Shown: one piece after another, positions 18,724-27,667 of the stretch
Layout of the letters: every line of letters begins with the position of its first letter
Numbering within the stretch: the first letter of the stretch is position 1
Translations under genes and position numbers: made by a program
The notes under the pieces: generated by a model
The model's input: only the letters and a program-made list of their open reading frames with translations
Told to the model about the DNA's origin: nothing
Databases searched by the model: none
Origin: Pycnococcus provasolii
Lineage: Eukaryota; Chlorophyta; Pseudoscourfieldiophyceae; Pseudoscourfieldiales; Pycnococcaceae
DNA: 64,000 nucleotides
NCBI GenBank assembly: GCA_938743325.2
Contig: OW568866.1
Location: forward strand, 744,001-808,000
Direction of reading: 5' to 3'

Positions 18724-20349
18724 ATGGCGGGCGACGCATCTTCGGCAGCCACACCCACGAACAACGCACGAAGCGGTGGTGGCGCAGCGAACGCGCGAGC
18801 GTGGAAATTCGCGGCTTCCATACTGCTGATATCAATCCTTTCCGCCTTGACGTTCGCACAACAATCCGTGATGACGAACGGAGCGTACGATCGCACGATC
18901 AAGGCGATCGAAAACGCGCTCGCTAGCGTCGCGCCGACCGAAAACGCACTTACCGTTGCAGCTTTCATGGCGTCAGAGGCCGAGGAAGCAACCGAAGAAT
19001 CCACTGACAGCCAGGGCAAACAGGAGGTGGACGAGGACTCGGATAAGGTTGTCGAACGGGAGTGGCAGCAGGTGGCTGGCAACGCACCAGCGACTGCCGT
19101 TGCAGGCACAACCACCTCGAAAGCTCCAGCGAAAGTTTCCTCGCCAGCTCCATCGCTGCCAGCATCCACAGCAAAGCTCACCCTCAAGCCGAGTCAAGCG
19201 TTCACCATCGACGAAGTGTCGTCCGTATGCCTCGGCGCGTCGCGGCCGCTCGTATTCGGGCATAAGTGGCCGGACACGCCGACACCGTCGGGCGCAAAAA
19301 AACACGCAGCAAAAGTTGCCGCAAATCTCAAGCTCATTGCAGGCGGCGGTAGAAGACGGCGACAGCTTCTCGCGAGCGGTTCCAGCAAACCTTTTCAGTC
19401 GCGCTGCAACGCAGAGAAAGGCGTGGGCAGGGGTGCGGCGCTGTCCGATGCGGACGAAATGGCGGCTGCGTGCATCAAGGACCCGACAGCCTGCGCAGAC
19501 GTGAGGTTGTCAAGGAGCGCGTTGCGCGGCCTAGCATCCATGTCGTCGCTGCGCAAGCGCGTCGCGTGTCTGACTTCAAACACGGCGAAGACGTGCGCAG
19601 AAAACTCGATGAGACTTGCGTCTAATCCTGAGACGGGCAAGTTCGTCGGTCCTGAGCGCATGGCGCAGATTAAGCGCATCGCACCGCGCGTCGCGCATCC
19701 AGGAATGTTCGAGACGTGTGCGCTGATCGGCAACGGTCCAGGTCTACGCGACGAGTCGAAGCCGATGGGCGCCATCATCGACCGCCACGACGCCGTGTTC
19801 AAGTCGAACCTTTACCTCACCGCGGAGCGGCCAGGCTCGTGGGCGGACCACAAGGGTATTTTGCACGGCGAGAAGTCGACGTTTCGCATGTTCAACAAAA
19901 AGCGCGCGGAGGTGGCGTCGACGTGGACGGGCGACCGCGCGTTCACGCCTGGCAAGAACGAGACGTGGCTCTTCTGGCACTACGGCTCGGGTGCCATCTA
20001 CGACAAGGCGCTGAAGCGCAACCCAGGGCGCGTGTTCCTGTTGTCTCCTCAGCTGATATCGGCGCAGGTTGAGGCGTACTTCGCCCTTCGGAGAGAGCTG
20101 CTTCGCCTAAAGGTGTTCAACAGTCTGTACTGTCCGATGAACATGCCGTCGGGATTGCACACGCTTCTTATGGCGATCAAGATGTGCAAGAGAGTGAACC
20201 TCTTTGGTTTCTCGTACAGCATCGACATGCTGCAGAGTCGCTCGGACGGTCCGAGTCCTCGCGTGAGTGCGGGACACGCGTGGGACGCGGACACGTCGAT
20301 TCTTGCCATGCTCGCGCTCGCGGGTCACATCAACCTCTGTACCACGTAG
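18724..20349 (+). CDS. GT29 sialyltransferase-like glycosyltransferase, first copy
   Basis: 541 residues with type II Golgi topology: a short cytosolic N-terminus, one membrane anchor at about 27-45 (WKFAASILLISILSALTFA), a variable stem, then a catalytic domain. GT29 motifs are visible: L motif CALIGNGPGL...IDRHDAVFKSN from about 331, S motif MPSGLHTLLMAIKMCKRVNLFGF from about 474 (described in parts) and a VS-like element H-AWDAD at 518-523 where the usual Glu is Asp. Animal members transfer sialic acid from CMP-sialic acid; plant and algal members have uncertain donors, possibly Kdo-like sugars, so the substrate is left open. A second GT29 gene lies 13 kb away. ATG at 18724 is the only start that keeps the anchor near the N-terminus. 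Confidence 0.85.
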   Translation: MAGDASSAATPTNNARSGGGAANARAWKFAASILLISILSALTFAQQSVMTNGAYDRTIKAIENALASVAPTENALTVAAFMASEAEEATEESTDSQGKQEVDEDSDKVVEREWQQVAGNAPATAVAGTTTSKAPAKVSSPAPSLPASTAKLTLKPSQAFTIDEVSSVCLGASRPLVFGHKWPDTPTPSGAKKHAAKVAANLKLIAGGGRRRRQLLASGSSKPFQSRCNAEKGVGRGAALSDADEMAAACIKDPTACADVRLSRSALRGLASMSSLRKRVACLTSNTAKTCAENSMRLASNPETGKFVGPERMAQIKRIAPRVAHPGMFETCALIGNGPGLRDESKPMGAIIDRHDAVFKSNLYLTAERPGSWADHKGILHGEKSTFRMFNKKRAEVASTWTGDRAFTPGKNETWLFWHYGSGAIYDKALKRNPGRVFLLSPQLISAQVEAYFALRRELLRLKVFNSLYCPMNMPSGLHTLLMAIKMCKRVNLFGFSYSIDMLQSRSDGPSPRVSAGHAWDADTSILAMLALAGHINLCTT

Positions 20350-20434
20350 CCGTCACAACCTCTGTTGTATATGTAGAAGATAACTTTATTATTTATAATT
20401 TGTGTGAATGTTACTGAATGCGTTTCCTATAATT

Positions 20435-21097
20435 TCACTTGAGGTACGACTCCTCGGTGATGGGTTGGTCGCACATGTCGCGGAAGTCCTCGAAGCTGAG
20501 TTTTCCGTCGCCGTTCGCGTCCGCCATCTGCATAATCACCTGAAGGTCTTCGTCGGCAAGCTCGCCCACTCCAGGTATCGCCTCGAAGACTGTCTTCATC
20601 CTCTCGGCGGAGATTTCGCCCGTTCCGTCGACGTCGAGCAGTCTGAACGCCTCCGCAACGGGGTCGAAATTGTCGGGTGGGACCGCGCCAGTTGCTGCGC
20701 TGTCCTCGTGGCTGAGTAGCTTCTTCATCTTTTCCTGCGTGAACTCGTTCCCCACGAGCGCCTTAAGGTCCTTGGGCGAGATGTCAGGGAAGAACAGGTT
20801 GGCGAAGTACTTGAAGTCCTTCCTCCTGATGGTATCCCCGCGTGGGCCGTTGAGGAGCATGAATGCGTGCTCGATGTCTCTGTTGGTTAACCCGTAGAAC
20901 GCCGCGTCGTCTTGCTGCGCCGGTGGAGCGGCTGTGGGTGCAGCTGTGTCCTGTCCTTCGCCGCTCGTTCCTTCCGCGGCTGAGCCATCTGCAGCCGAGC
21001 CACCACCTTCCGGTGCGTCCGCCGCTGTCTCCGCCGCCGTATCTTCTGAGTCTGTTTCCACCCCAGTAGGAGTACTTGTGTCAGCGTCGTCCGCCAT
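20435..21097 (-). CDS. EF-hand calcium-binding protein with long acidic N-terminus
   Basis: 220 residues. The first 65 are low-complexity and acidic (Ala, Glu, Asp, Gly). The remainder is a calmodulin-like fold with two recognisable calcium loops: D155-V-D-G-T-G-E-I-S-A-E-R166 and D193-A-N-G-D-G-K-L-S-F-E-D204. At loop position 12, normally Glu, the first has Arg and the second Asp, so affinity or ion choice may be altered. The N-terminal half of the fold (ERD..AFMLLNGP region, 70-130) has helix pairs but no intact loop. Resembles centrin/calmodulin-like regulatory proteins; partner unknown. Start ATG lies in GCCATGGC reverse context. It converges on GT29 with 85 bases between. Confidence 0.8.
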   Translation of the reverse strand: MADDADTSTPTGVETDSEDTAAETAADAPEGGGSAADGSAAEGTSGEGQDTAAPTAAPPAQQDDAAFYGLTNRDIEHAFMLLNGPRGDTIRRKDFKYFANLFFPDISPKDLKALVGNEFTQEKMKKLLSHEDSAATGAVPPDNFDPVAEAFRLLDVDGTGEISAERMKTVFEAIPGVGELADEDLQVIMQMADANGDGKLSFEDFRDMCDQPITEESYLK

Positions 21098-21718
21098 GGC
21101 TTGCGAGCGTGTGCTCCGCTAGCGTCGTGCGTGTGCCAAGCTGTTAGCCCCGAGGGCGAGGGTGGGACGAATCCCCGGGACGGAGGGGAAGGGGAAGGGA
21201 AGGGGAGGGGGGACGAACGGCAACTGCACCGCATGCGCCTTAATTGCATGGTCAAGGGCCTTGTTAGAAGACGCTAAGAAAGAGCCCTGCGACAAACACC
21301 GATGGGCGAACCCGGAATGGTCCGGAAGGGGGGGGGAGCACGGTCTGACGGTAGGGCAAGGCGGAGACGACGACGACAAACGCAGAGCTATCAGGCCGAG
21401 TTCTGAGGTGACCCTTCAAGTCGCAGGTCGCAGGTCGCGCACTGTTGGAGCCTGGAAGAAAGAAGTCTCACAGGTAGAGAGAGGAGATACCGGTTCGGCC
21501 ATGCGAATCCCCCAACCTTCCCACGGGCAGCCTGGGGACCCGTCGTTGGTTGCATGCCATTTGTTTTCCTCTCCCCCTTCTTAACCCTAGAAAGCTCGCC
21601 CTCGTAATAGTGTGTCGCCCCCTTCTCCCTTCTCCCTCCCCCTCCCCTTCCTCCCCCCATCGGGCAGCGCCATCCCTCCAACCTCCAACCTCGCCCTCGA
21701 CAACGCGATACCACTACT
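21098..21718. promoter_or_regulatory. divergent promoter, EF-hand protein / COPI gamma
   Basis: About 620 bases. A G/A-rich run at 21179-21214 is the pyrimidine tract of the EF-hand gene on its own strand, and C/T-rich runs at about 21610-21660 serve the COPI gene. TTAACCCTAG at 21581-21590 is a telo-box-like element 130 bases before the COPI start. No gene seen. Confidence 0.45.
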
Positions 21719-24700
21719 ATGGCGGCGAACGCGCAGGACTCGCACGCGCCTCTGCGTCCAGAGGGAAAGAAGGACGAAGATAAAGACGAAGAAAGTACGT
21801 ACAACTTACGCCTGCTCTGTACTCTACTCTTGGTGTGCTTGGGCGGATGTCGTTTGCGCTTTTGGGGTGGGTTTGTCGTCGTCGGCGGTGGGTGTTGCTA
21901 TTATGCCTCGTGGGGAGGGGAGGACTTTGGCGGCGTTGCGTGTTGTGCGCGCTTCTCGGCGACTTTTGTGCTCTTTGTGAAACGACCTGTTGTTCGGGAA
22001 CATGCGTGCCACTCAGGGAGGGAGACACGCACGGATAAGAGGGAGGATGGATCTCTTGTTTGAAGCTCAATAGGACTTCTGATCGGAACTGACGATGACC
22101 TGACAACGCACACAAATCACGAATAAATAATAAACTCAGCTGAGTACTCGCCGTTCTACGGGATCGAAAAAGGACTCGTGCTGCAGGAGTCGCGGTGTTT
22201 CCACGATCCGCAGATTGACCCGCGGCGATGTCAGCAGGTCATCACCAAGCTGCTGTACTTGCTCTGCCAAGGTGAGACATTCACAAGGGTAGAGGCGACG
22301 GAGGTGTTCTTCGCCGTGACAAAGCTCTTTCAGAACACAGACGTCAACCTAAGGCGGATGGTCTACTTGATCATCAAGGAGCTTAGCCCTAGCAGCGAGG
22401 AGGTGATCATCGTCACCTCCTCGCTTATGAAGGACATGAACGCCAAGATCGATCTGTACAGGAGCAACGCCCTTCGCGTGCTCTGCCACATCATCGACGC
22501 GACGCTCCTGCAGCAGATCGAGAGGTACATCAAGCAGGCTATCGTCGACAAGAACTCCGCCGTCGCGTCAGCCGCTCTCGTCTCCGGCTTCCAGCTCTAC
22601 TGCAACACGCCTGGCGCCGCTGACGTGGTGAAGAGGTGGGGCTCGGAGATCTCTGAGGCTGTGCAGTCGAAGAACTCGCTCGTGCAGTTCCACGGCCTCG
22701 CGCTGCTGCACGCCATTCGCCAGAACGACCGCCTCGCCATCAGCAAGATGGTGACCTCGCTCACGCGCGGCGGCGCGGTTCGTTCGCCGCTTGCTCAGTG
22801 CCTTCTCGTGCGCTACGTTGCGCGCGTCATCTCCGAGTCGACGCCGCAGCCGGGACAGGAGCGGCCCTTCTACGAGTTTCTCGAGTCATGCCTGCGGCAC
22901 AAGGCGGAAATGGTCATCTTCGAGGCGGCGCGTGCCATCACGGAGATGAACGAGGTGACGACGCGTGAGCTGACGCCGGCGATCACCGTGCTGCAGCTTT
23001 TCCTCTCGTCGAGCAAGCCCGTGCTGCGCTTTGCCGCGGTGCGAACGCTTAACAAGGTGGCGATGACGCACCCCATGGCGGTGACCAACTGCAACATCGA
23101 CATGGAGAGCCTCATCTCGGACAGCAACAGGTCCATCTCAACGCTCGCCATCACGACTCTGCTTAAGACGGGCAACGAGTCGTCAGTCGAGCGCCTGATG
23201 AAGCAGATCAGCACGTTCATGGGCGACATTCAGGATGAGTTCAAGATCGTGGTGGTGGACGCCATCAAGGCCATGTGCATCAAGTTCCCGTCGAAGTACC
23301 GCGCCCTCATGAACTTCCTCTCCAACATTCTGCGCGAGGAGGGAGGCTTTGAATACAAGCGCGCGATCGTCGAGGCGATCCTGATGATCATCCGCGACAT
23401 CCCCGACGCGAAGGAGACGGGGCTCGGGCACCTCTGCGAGTTCATCGAAGACTGCGAGTTCACCTACCTGTCGACGCAGATCCTCAGCCTGCTTGGCAAG
23501 GAGGCGCCGAAGACACAGGACCCATCGAAATATATCCGCTACATCTACAATCGCGTCATCCTCGAGAATGCGACGGTGCGTGCCGCGGCGGTGAGCGCGC
23601 TTGCGAAGATGGGCGCCGCATGCCCCGACCTCAAGCCGCGCATCCTCGTGCTGTTGCGGCGCACGCTGCACGATACGGACGACGAGGTGCGCGACCGCGC
23701 AACGCTGTACTTGAATATGCTCGGCGCACCGGAGGAGCGCAAGGCGCTCGGCGGCGAGGGTGGCCTCGTCGCAGACGGCTTTCCGTTCGGGCCGGCAAAT
23801 CTCGAGCAGACGCTGCAGAAATACCTCGCCGGTCCGCTCGACGCTCCATTCGAGCTGTCGTCGGTGCCCGTCGCACCGGTGAAGAAAGCTGAGGACGAGG
23901 TGAAGTCGAGTGGCGCAATGATGGCTGCCGCCATGGGCGGTTCGACCAAGGCACCGAATCCGAAGGATCTGTACGAGGAAATGCTTAACGCCATCCCCGA
24001 GTTCGCTTCGCTTGGTCCTCTGCAAAGCAGCAGCATGCCCGTGGAGTTGACGGAGCGCGACACGGAGTACGTCATCACCTGCGTGAAGCACATGTACGAG
24101 AACCACGTCGTGTTCCAGTATAACTGCTTGAACACGATCGATGAGCAGATTCTGGAAGACGTGACAGTGACGATGGACTTATCGGAGGAGCCAGAGCTTG
24201 AGGAGAAGATGTCACTTCCGCTCAAGGTGATGCCGACGGGTGCCGGCGAGACACCAGGCACGACGTTCGTCGTCGTCGAGCGCGTTGACGGTGCGATGCC
24301 GGCGGCGAAGGTTGGGTGCATGCTGAAGTTCACCACGAAGGAGGTGGACCCATCAACAGGCGAGGCAGAGGAGGAGGGCTACGCGGACGAGTATCAGCTC
24401 GAGGACGTGGATCTGGAGTACACCGATTACGTGTCCAAGCTGAGCGTAGGAAACTTCCGCAAGGCTTGGGAGGAGATGGGCGAGGAGACGGAGCTCGCCG
24501 ACGAGTACGGCATTGGCCAGAGGGAGGGGTTGCAGGAGGCTGTGGAGGTGCTCATCGCCACGCTTGGCATGTCGCCGTGCGAGGGTACCGACGCGGTGCC
24601 GCCGAATGCGCGCAGCCACATGGCGCTGTTGAGCGGCAAGCTCGTCGGCGACGTGTCGCTTCTCGTTCGCCTGAGCCTCGGCATCGACGCGTCGAGCAAC

Positions 24701-24778
24701 GTCGCAATGAAGCTCGTTGCGCGCGCCGACAGCGCGGCAGGAAGCGAGTTCGTGCATGGTATCATCGCGAACGCCTAA
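21719..24778 (+). CDS. COPG: coatomer (COPI) gamma subunit, two exons
   Basis: Gamma-COP is one of the seven coatomer subunits and binds Arf and cargo tails in Golgi-to-ER vesicles. Exon 1 is 21719-21794 and exon 2 is 22140-24778, giving 904 residues. The intron (345 bases, GTACGT...CTCAG, phase 1) joins KKDEDKDEE to TEYSPFYGIEKG, restoring the family N-terminus that precedes LVLQESRCFHDPQIDPRRC. Adaptin-like HEAT repeats follow (VEATEVFFAVTKLFQ, MVYLIIKELSP), then a linker, the appendage domain from about 640, and the platform-type end near the C-terminus. Length fits the family (870-890 in plants and animals). The exon 2 frame alone starts with no suitable ATG, which supports the intron. 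Confidence 0.92.
21795..22139 (+). other. spliceosomal intron of COPI gamma
   Basis: 345-base intron with donor GTACGT and acceptor CTCAG, phase 1. A CTGAC motif at about 22100-22104 could be the branch site. It is the only intron needed in this gene, and it sits 75 bases into the coding region. Confidence 0.85.
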
Positions 24779-25316
24779 GGCTGCCAAAAAATGGGGTGAC
24801 ACTTCTTAAAATACAGTAAAGCTTTTCTTTGGGCAAAAAAACCCGGATATGCGAGCACGCGCGCGCGCGCGCACTCACACACGTATCTTTTAAGCCACTT
24901 TCGCGAGCCGCCCTCCGTCGGTACGTCGCCACTTCTGCAGTTTTTGAAGGTTGTCATGCTGCTGCTGCTGTTGTGAGGGGTGTCGACGCGCCGTGCTGCG
25001 TCGTTTCACGGCGAGAGCAATGAGCGTCACGATCCCCAAGACGATACAAATCGTCGGATTATGCACGTGGGGTTTGTGCATAAGCTTCGTCGTTTGATTG
25101 TTGTCCATGGCATGAAGACACCATCCCGAGACATCATCTGGTGTAGATTTCAAGGAGTTTTTACGACGCACCGATGTCGACGTCGCTTTCTGAATGACCC
25201 ACCCAGATGAAGTTGGTCGGTGCGTTTGCGTGCACGGCATAAAGATAAGAAGTGTGCTGCCAGCCAGCCAGCCAGCCAGCCTGTGTGAAGACGAGAGTGA
25301 GGCACGAAAAGCGTGA
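24779..25316. other. intergenic region after COPI gamma
   Basis: About 540 bases. Contains a CG/CA alternating run at 24852-24883 and a short (GCCA/CCAG)n tract at 25260-25280. No gene recognised. Confidence 0.55.
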
Positions 25317-25439
25317 ATGGGGCGAAGCAGGGCGCAAAGCAGGCCTTGGGTGGAGGGGGGGGGGAGGGGGACCTGGGCAGACGGAAGGCCACATGGGACA
25401 GGGGGATCCCCTCTTGGTCTCAACGCGGGTGATCATTTG

Positions 25440-25691
25440 ATCGTTCGTCCGGGCCATGCTTCAAGAAGCTGTGGCGTGACGTGTTGGGGCATGAACGACT
25501 ACGGCCAAGCACCTACCGACGGCGTCGCGGGTGATTTCGTCGCGATTGCCGCAGGCGACAATCACTCGATGGCGCTGCGACGCGACGGTAGTATTCAGTG
25601 CTGGGGCTTCAACGGCAACGGCCAAGCGCCTCCAGGCGGCGTGGTGGGCAAATTTTCAGTTGAGTTCAGTTCAGTAATTGAAAGTGGTTGA
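25440..25691 (+). pseudogene. RCC1-repeat fragment
   Basis: An open frame (ATG possible at 25317) contains about one and a half RCC1-like propeller blades: CWGMNDYGQAP, then DFVAIAAGDNHSMALRRDGS, then CWGFNGNGQAPPGGVVGKF. The pattern C-W-G-x-N-x-x-G-Q-x-P recurs about 44 residues apart, as in tandem RCC1/BLIP-II type repeats. A working propeller needs about seven blades, and similarity stops abruptly at both ends. No splice sites joining other blades were found nearby. The most likely reading is a relic of a larger RCC1-repeat gene; an exon of an unrecognised gene is the alternative. It ends one base before the UTP6 stop codon on the opposite strand. Confidence 0.55.
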
Positions 25692-25692
25692 G

Positions 25693-27405
25693 TTACATAA
25701 TCTGAAGTCTCCGCCGTGCCTTCTCACGCAAGCGTGCAGCTTCCTCGGAGTGCGCCGCGCCCTCCGCGTCGTCGAGGATGCGCGAGACGCTCGAGCACAG
25801 GCGAAGCACAGGGTCAATCGACACGGCATCCGACCCTCCACGCATGTGCACGCTCAGAGCAAGGCGGAATATTGCCAGTGCGATGTCAGCTCGACGCATT
25901 GACACGGACCATTCGAGCACACAGCGCAATGCGGGGATAGCCGTCGAAACCGCCGCAGGGGATCCTGGCGCGATGAGCGCCGCCACGTTGTCCTTGAGCC
26001 AGGCACCCACGTCGCATGGTTGTGATGGCAGTGCACATGCCACGAGATCTGTGGCACCTGCTGCGTCTGCGCTAGCAACCAGAGACAGAAGGAGAATGCC
26101 CACATCCGACTGGAAACGCGTCCTAGCCAACGCGCTCGCCTCGACTGCGAGAGTCCTGCATGCGGTTGACACGTCACCGCACTGCAGGTAAAGCATGGCG
26201 AGGGGCTTGGCAAATGACCACCGTTGCGCGGATGCCGACGCCCCTTTCAGCGCTGTGCACGCATCCGTATAGCATGCAACAAGGCGCTCGACGGCCGCCT
26301 CTCTTGCCGCCTCGGTCGTAGCGGATGCCATCGCCGTGTGAAGGTGCTGGCTGGCTGCATCAAACGTTCCCACGGTAGGGCGCAGCGCCCAGACAGCTGA
26401 AAGGAACGCGTGTGGCTCCGATCCTTCCGTTGCGTTGTCATCCGACCGGATTGCACAGGCGACGGCGGCGGTATCGTCATCAGCATACTCGCGCCCCAGC
26501 GCGGCGTACAGCGCATTTTCAACCGTGGGAAGTTTCGTGGGTAATGCGTCGAGCACGGCACGTAAGGCAAGCACCGGTGACGCGTCGGTGGGAAAGGCGC
26601 GGCATGCTCCGTTGATCACCGCCACGGCAAGCGATCCGTCGAGGATAGCCTGCTGCGCGTTGGTGCCGTCGTCTCCATCTTCGCCGTCGCCGTCGCCGTC
26701 GCCGTCGCCAGTCCCCATCAAGCCGTTCCCAAGCTTCGCCGCGAGCAGGTCGCGTCGCGTTCGAAGCTTGAGCGCGTACATGCATTCCATCTTGAAGTAC
26801 TCGGCCCACAGCTCTACGGACGCCTTGTTTATGCGCAAGCCTCTCTGCATGAGAGCACGCGCCGCAACGGCGTTGCCTCTCGTGTCAAACTCCCACGACG
26901 CCGCGTACGCCCACAGTCCTGGAATACGAGGGTGCAGACGAAGCGCCCGTGCCAGCGCTCGTGCGAGGATGCGTCCACCGTGTCCGGGACCAGCGCGACA
27001 GAAGGCAAAATACCGCATCCAGAGCTCGACGTTTCCGCGAAACTTGTTCAGCGCTCTTTGGTAGATGAAGTGTATGCGCCTCAGGAAGGTGTGCCCGCCG
27101 AGCAGCTTCTTCACGCCAGCGGCGTGCTCCTCGTGACTGTTCGAGCCTGGCAAGAAGCCGTTTTCACCGCTCGCGAGCGCCGAGGAGGCGACGCGGTGTC
27201 GACGTAGCTTGTTCAAAGAGGCTTCGTAGTTGACATATCTGATAAAATCATCCAGCACGGGCGTGCGTCGCTTCAGCGCATACTCAAACGCCTGCCTGCG
27301 TGCGACGATGGCGCGCGTTTCGTCACGCGTGAAGATGCCGCCGTCAACTAGCGCCTGCAGCTCGGGCACAGACTCCTCGAGCAGATATCGAACTGTCGAG
27401 GCCAT
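25693..27405 (-). CDS. UTP6: UTP6, U3 snoRNP component of the small-subunit processome
   Basis: 570 residues, close to the 440-600 residues of other UTP6 proteins. UTP6 belongs to the UTP-B module that assembles on the 5' external transcribed spacer of pre-rRNA in the nucleolus. Seen here: N-terminal VRYLLEESVPELQALVDGGIF followed by ETRAIVARRQAFEYALKRR and DDFIRYVNYEASL, matching the family signature, then half-a-TPR (HAT) repeats: YQRALNKFRGNVELWMRYFAFC and LWAYAASWEFD, ALMQRGLRINKASVELWAEYFKMEC (each read in part). A Gly-Asp run near residue 238 comes from a short GACGGC repeat. ATG at 27405 (GCCATGG reverse context) is the first. A TTAGGG cluster lies 66-87 bases upstream. Confidence 0.88.
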   Translation of the reverse strand: MASTVRYLLEESVPELQALVDGGIFTRDETRAIVARRQAFEYALKRRTPVLDDFIRYVNYEASLNKLRRHRVASSALASGENGFLPGSNSHEEHAAGVKKLLGGHTFLRRIHFIYQRALNKFRGNVELWMRYFAFCRAGPGHGGRILARALARALRLHPRIPGLWAYAASWEFDTRGNAVAARALMQRGLRINKASVELWAEYFKMECMYALKLRTRRDLLAAKLGNGLMGTGDGDGDGDGEDGDDGTNAQQAILDGSLAVAVINGACRAFPTDASPVLALRAVLDALPTKLPTVENALYAALGREYADDDTAAVACAIRSDDNATEGSEPHAFLSAVWALRPTVGTFDAASQHLHTAMASATTEAAREAAVERLVACYTDACTALKGASASAQRWSFAKPLAMLYLQCGDVSTACRTLAVEASALARTRFQSDVGILLLSLVASADAAGATDLVACALPSQPCDVGAWLKDNVAALIAPGSPAAVSTAIPALRCVLEWSVSMRRADIALAIFRLALSVHMRGGSDAVSIDPVLRLCSSVSRILDDAEGAAHSEEAARLREKARRRLQIM

Positions 27406-27470
27406 GGAGACAAAGGATGATGGGGGATGTGATGGGGCGTGGCGGCGGCGCTGCTTGCGGGGAAGATGAT

Positions 27471-27492
27471 GTTAGGGTTAGGGTTAGGGTTG
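27471..27492. promoter_or_regulatory. TTAGGG (telo-box-like) cluster upstream of UTP6
   Basis: Three and a half tandem TTAGGG units, reading CCCTAA on the UTP6 strand, 66-87 bases before its ATG. In plants the telo-box AAACCCTAA is common in promoters of ribosome-biogenesis genes, which fits UTP6; function here is inferred. Confidence 0.55.
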
Positions 27493-27667
27493 TAAGCTGG
27501 AAAATGAGTCTTGTCGGTGCAAAGCTTCCGTGACTTCACGGATGCATAAGTACTGTCGTGGATAAATCCTCTGACCTATCGACCTCTCCAAACAACACAT
27601 TGAGTTCCAAGAAGTCTTATGTAAAAAAAAATTGAGAAAGAATGTTTTATTTCCGTTTTCACCACGC

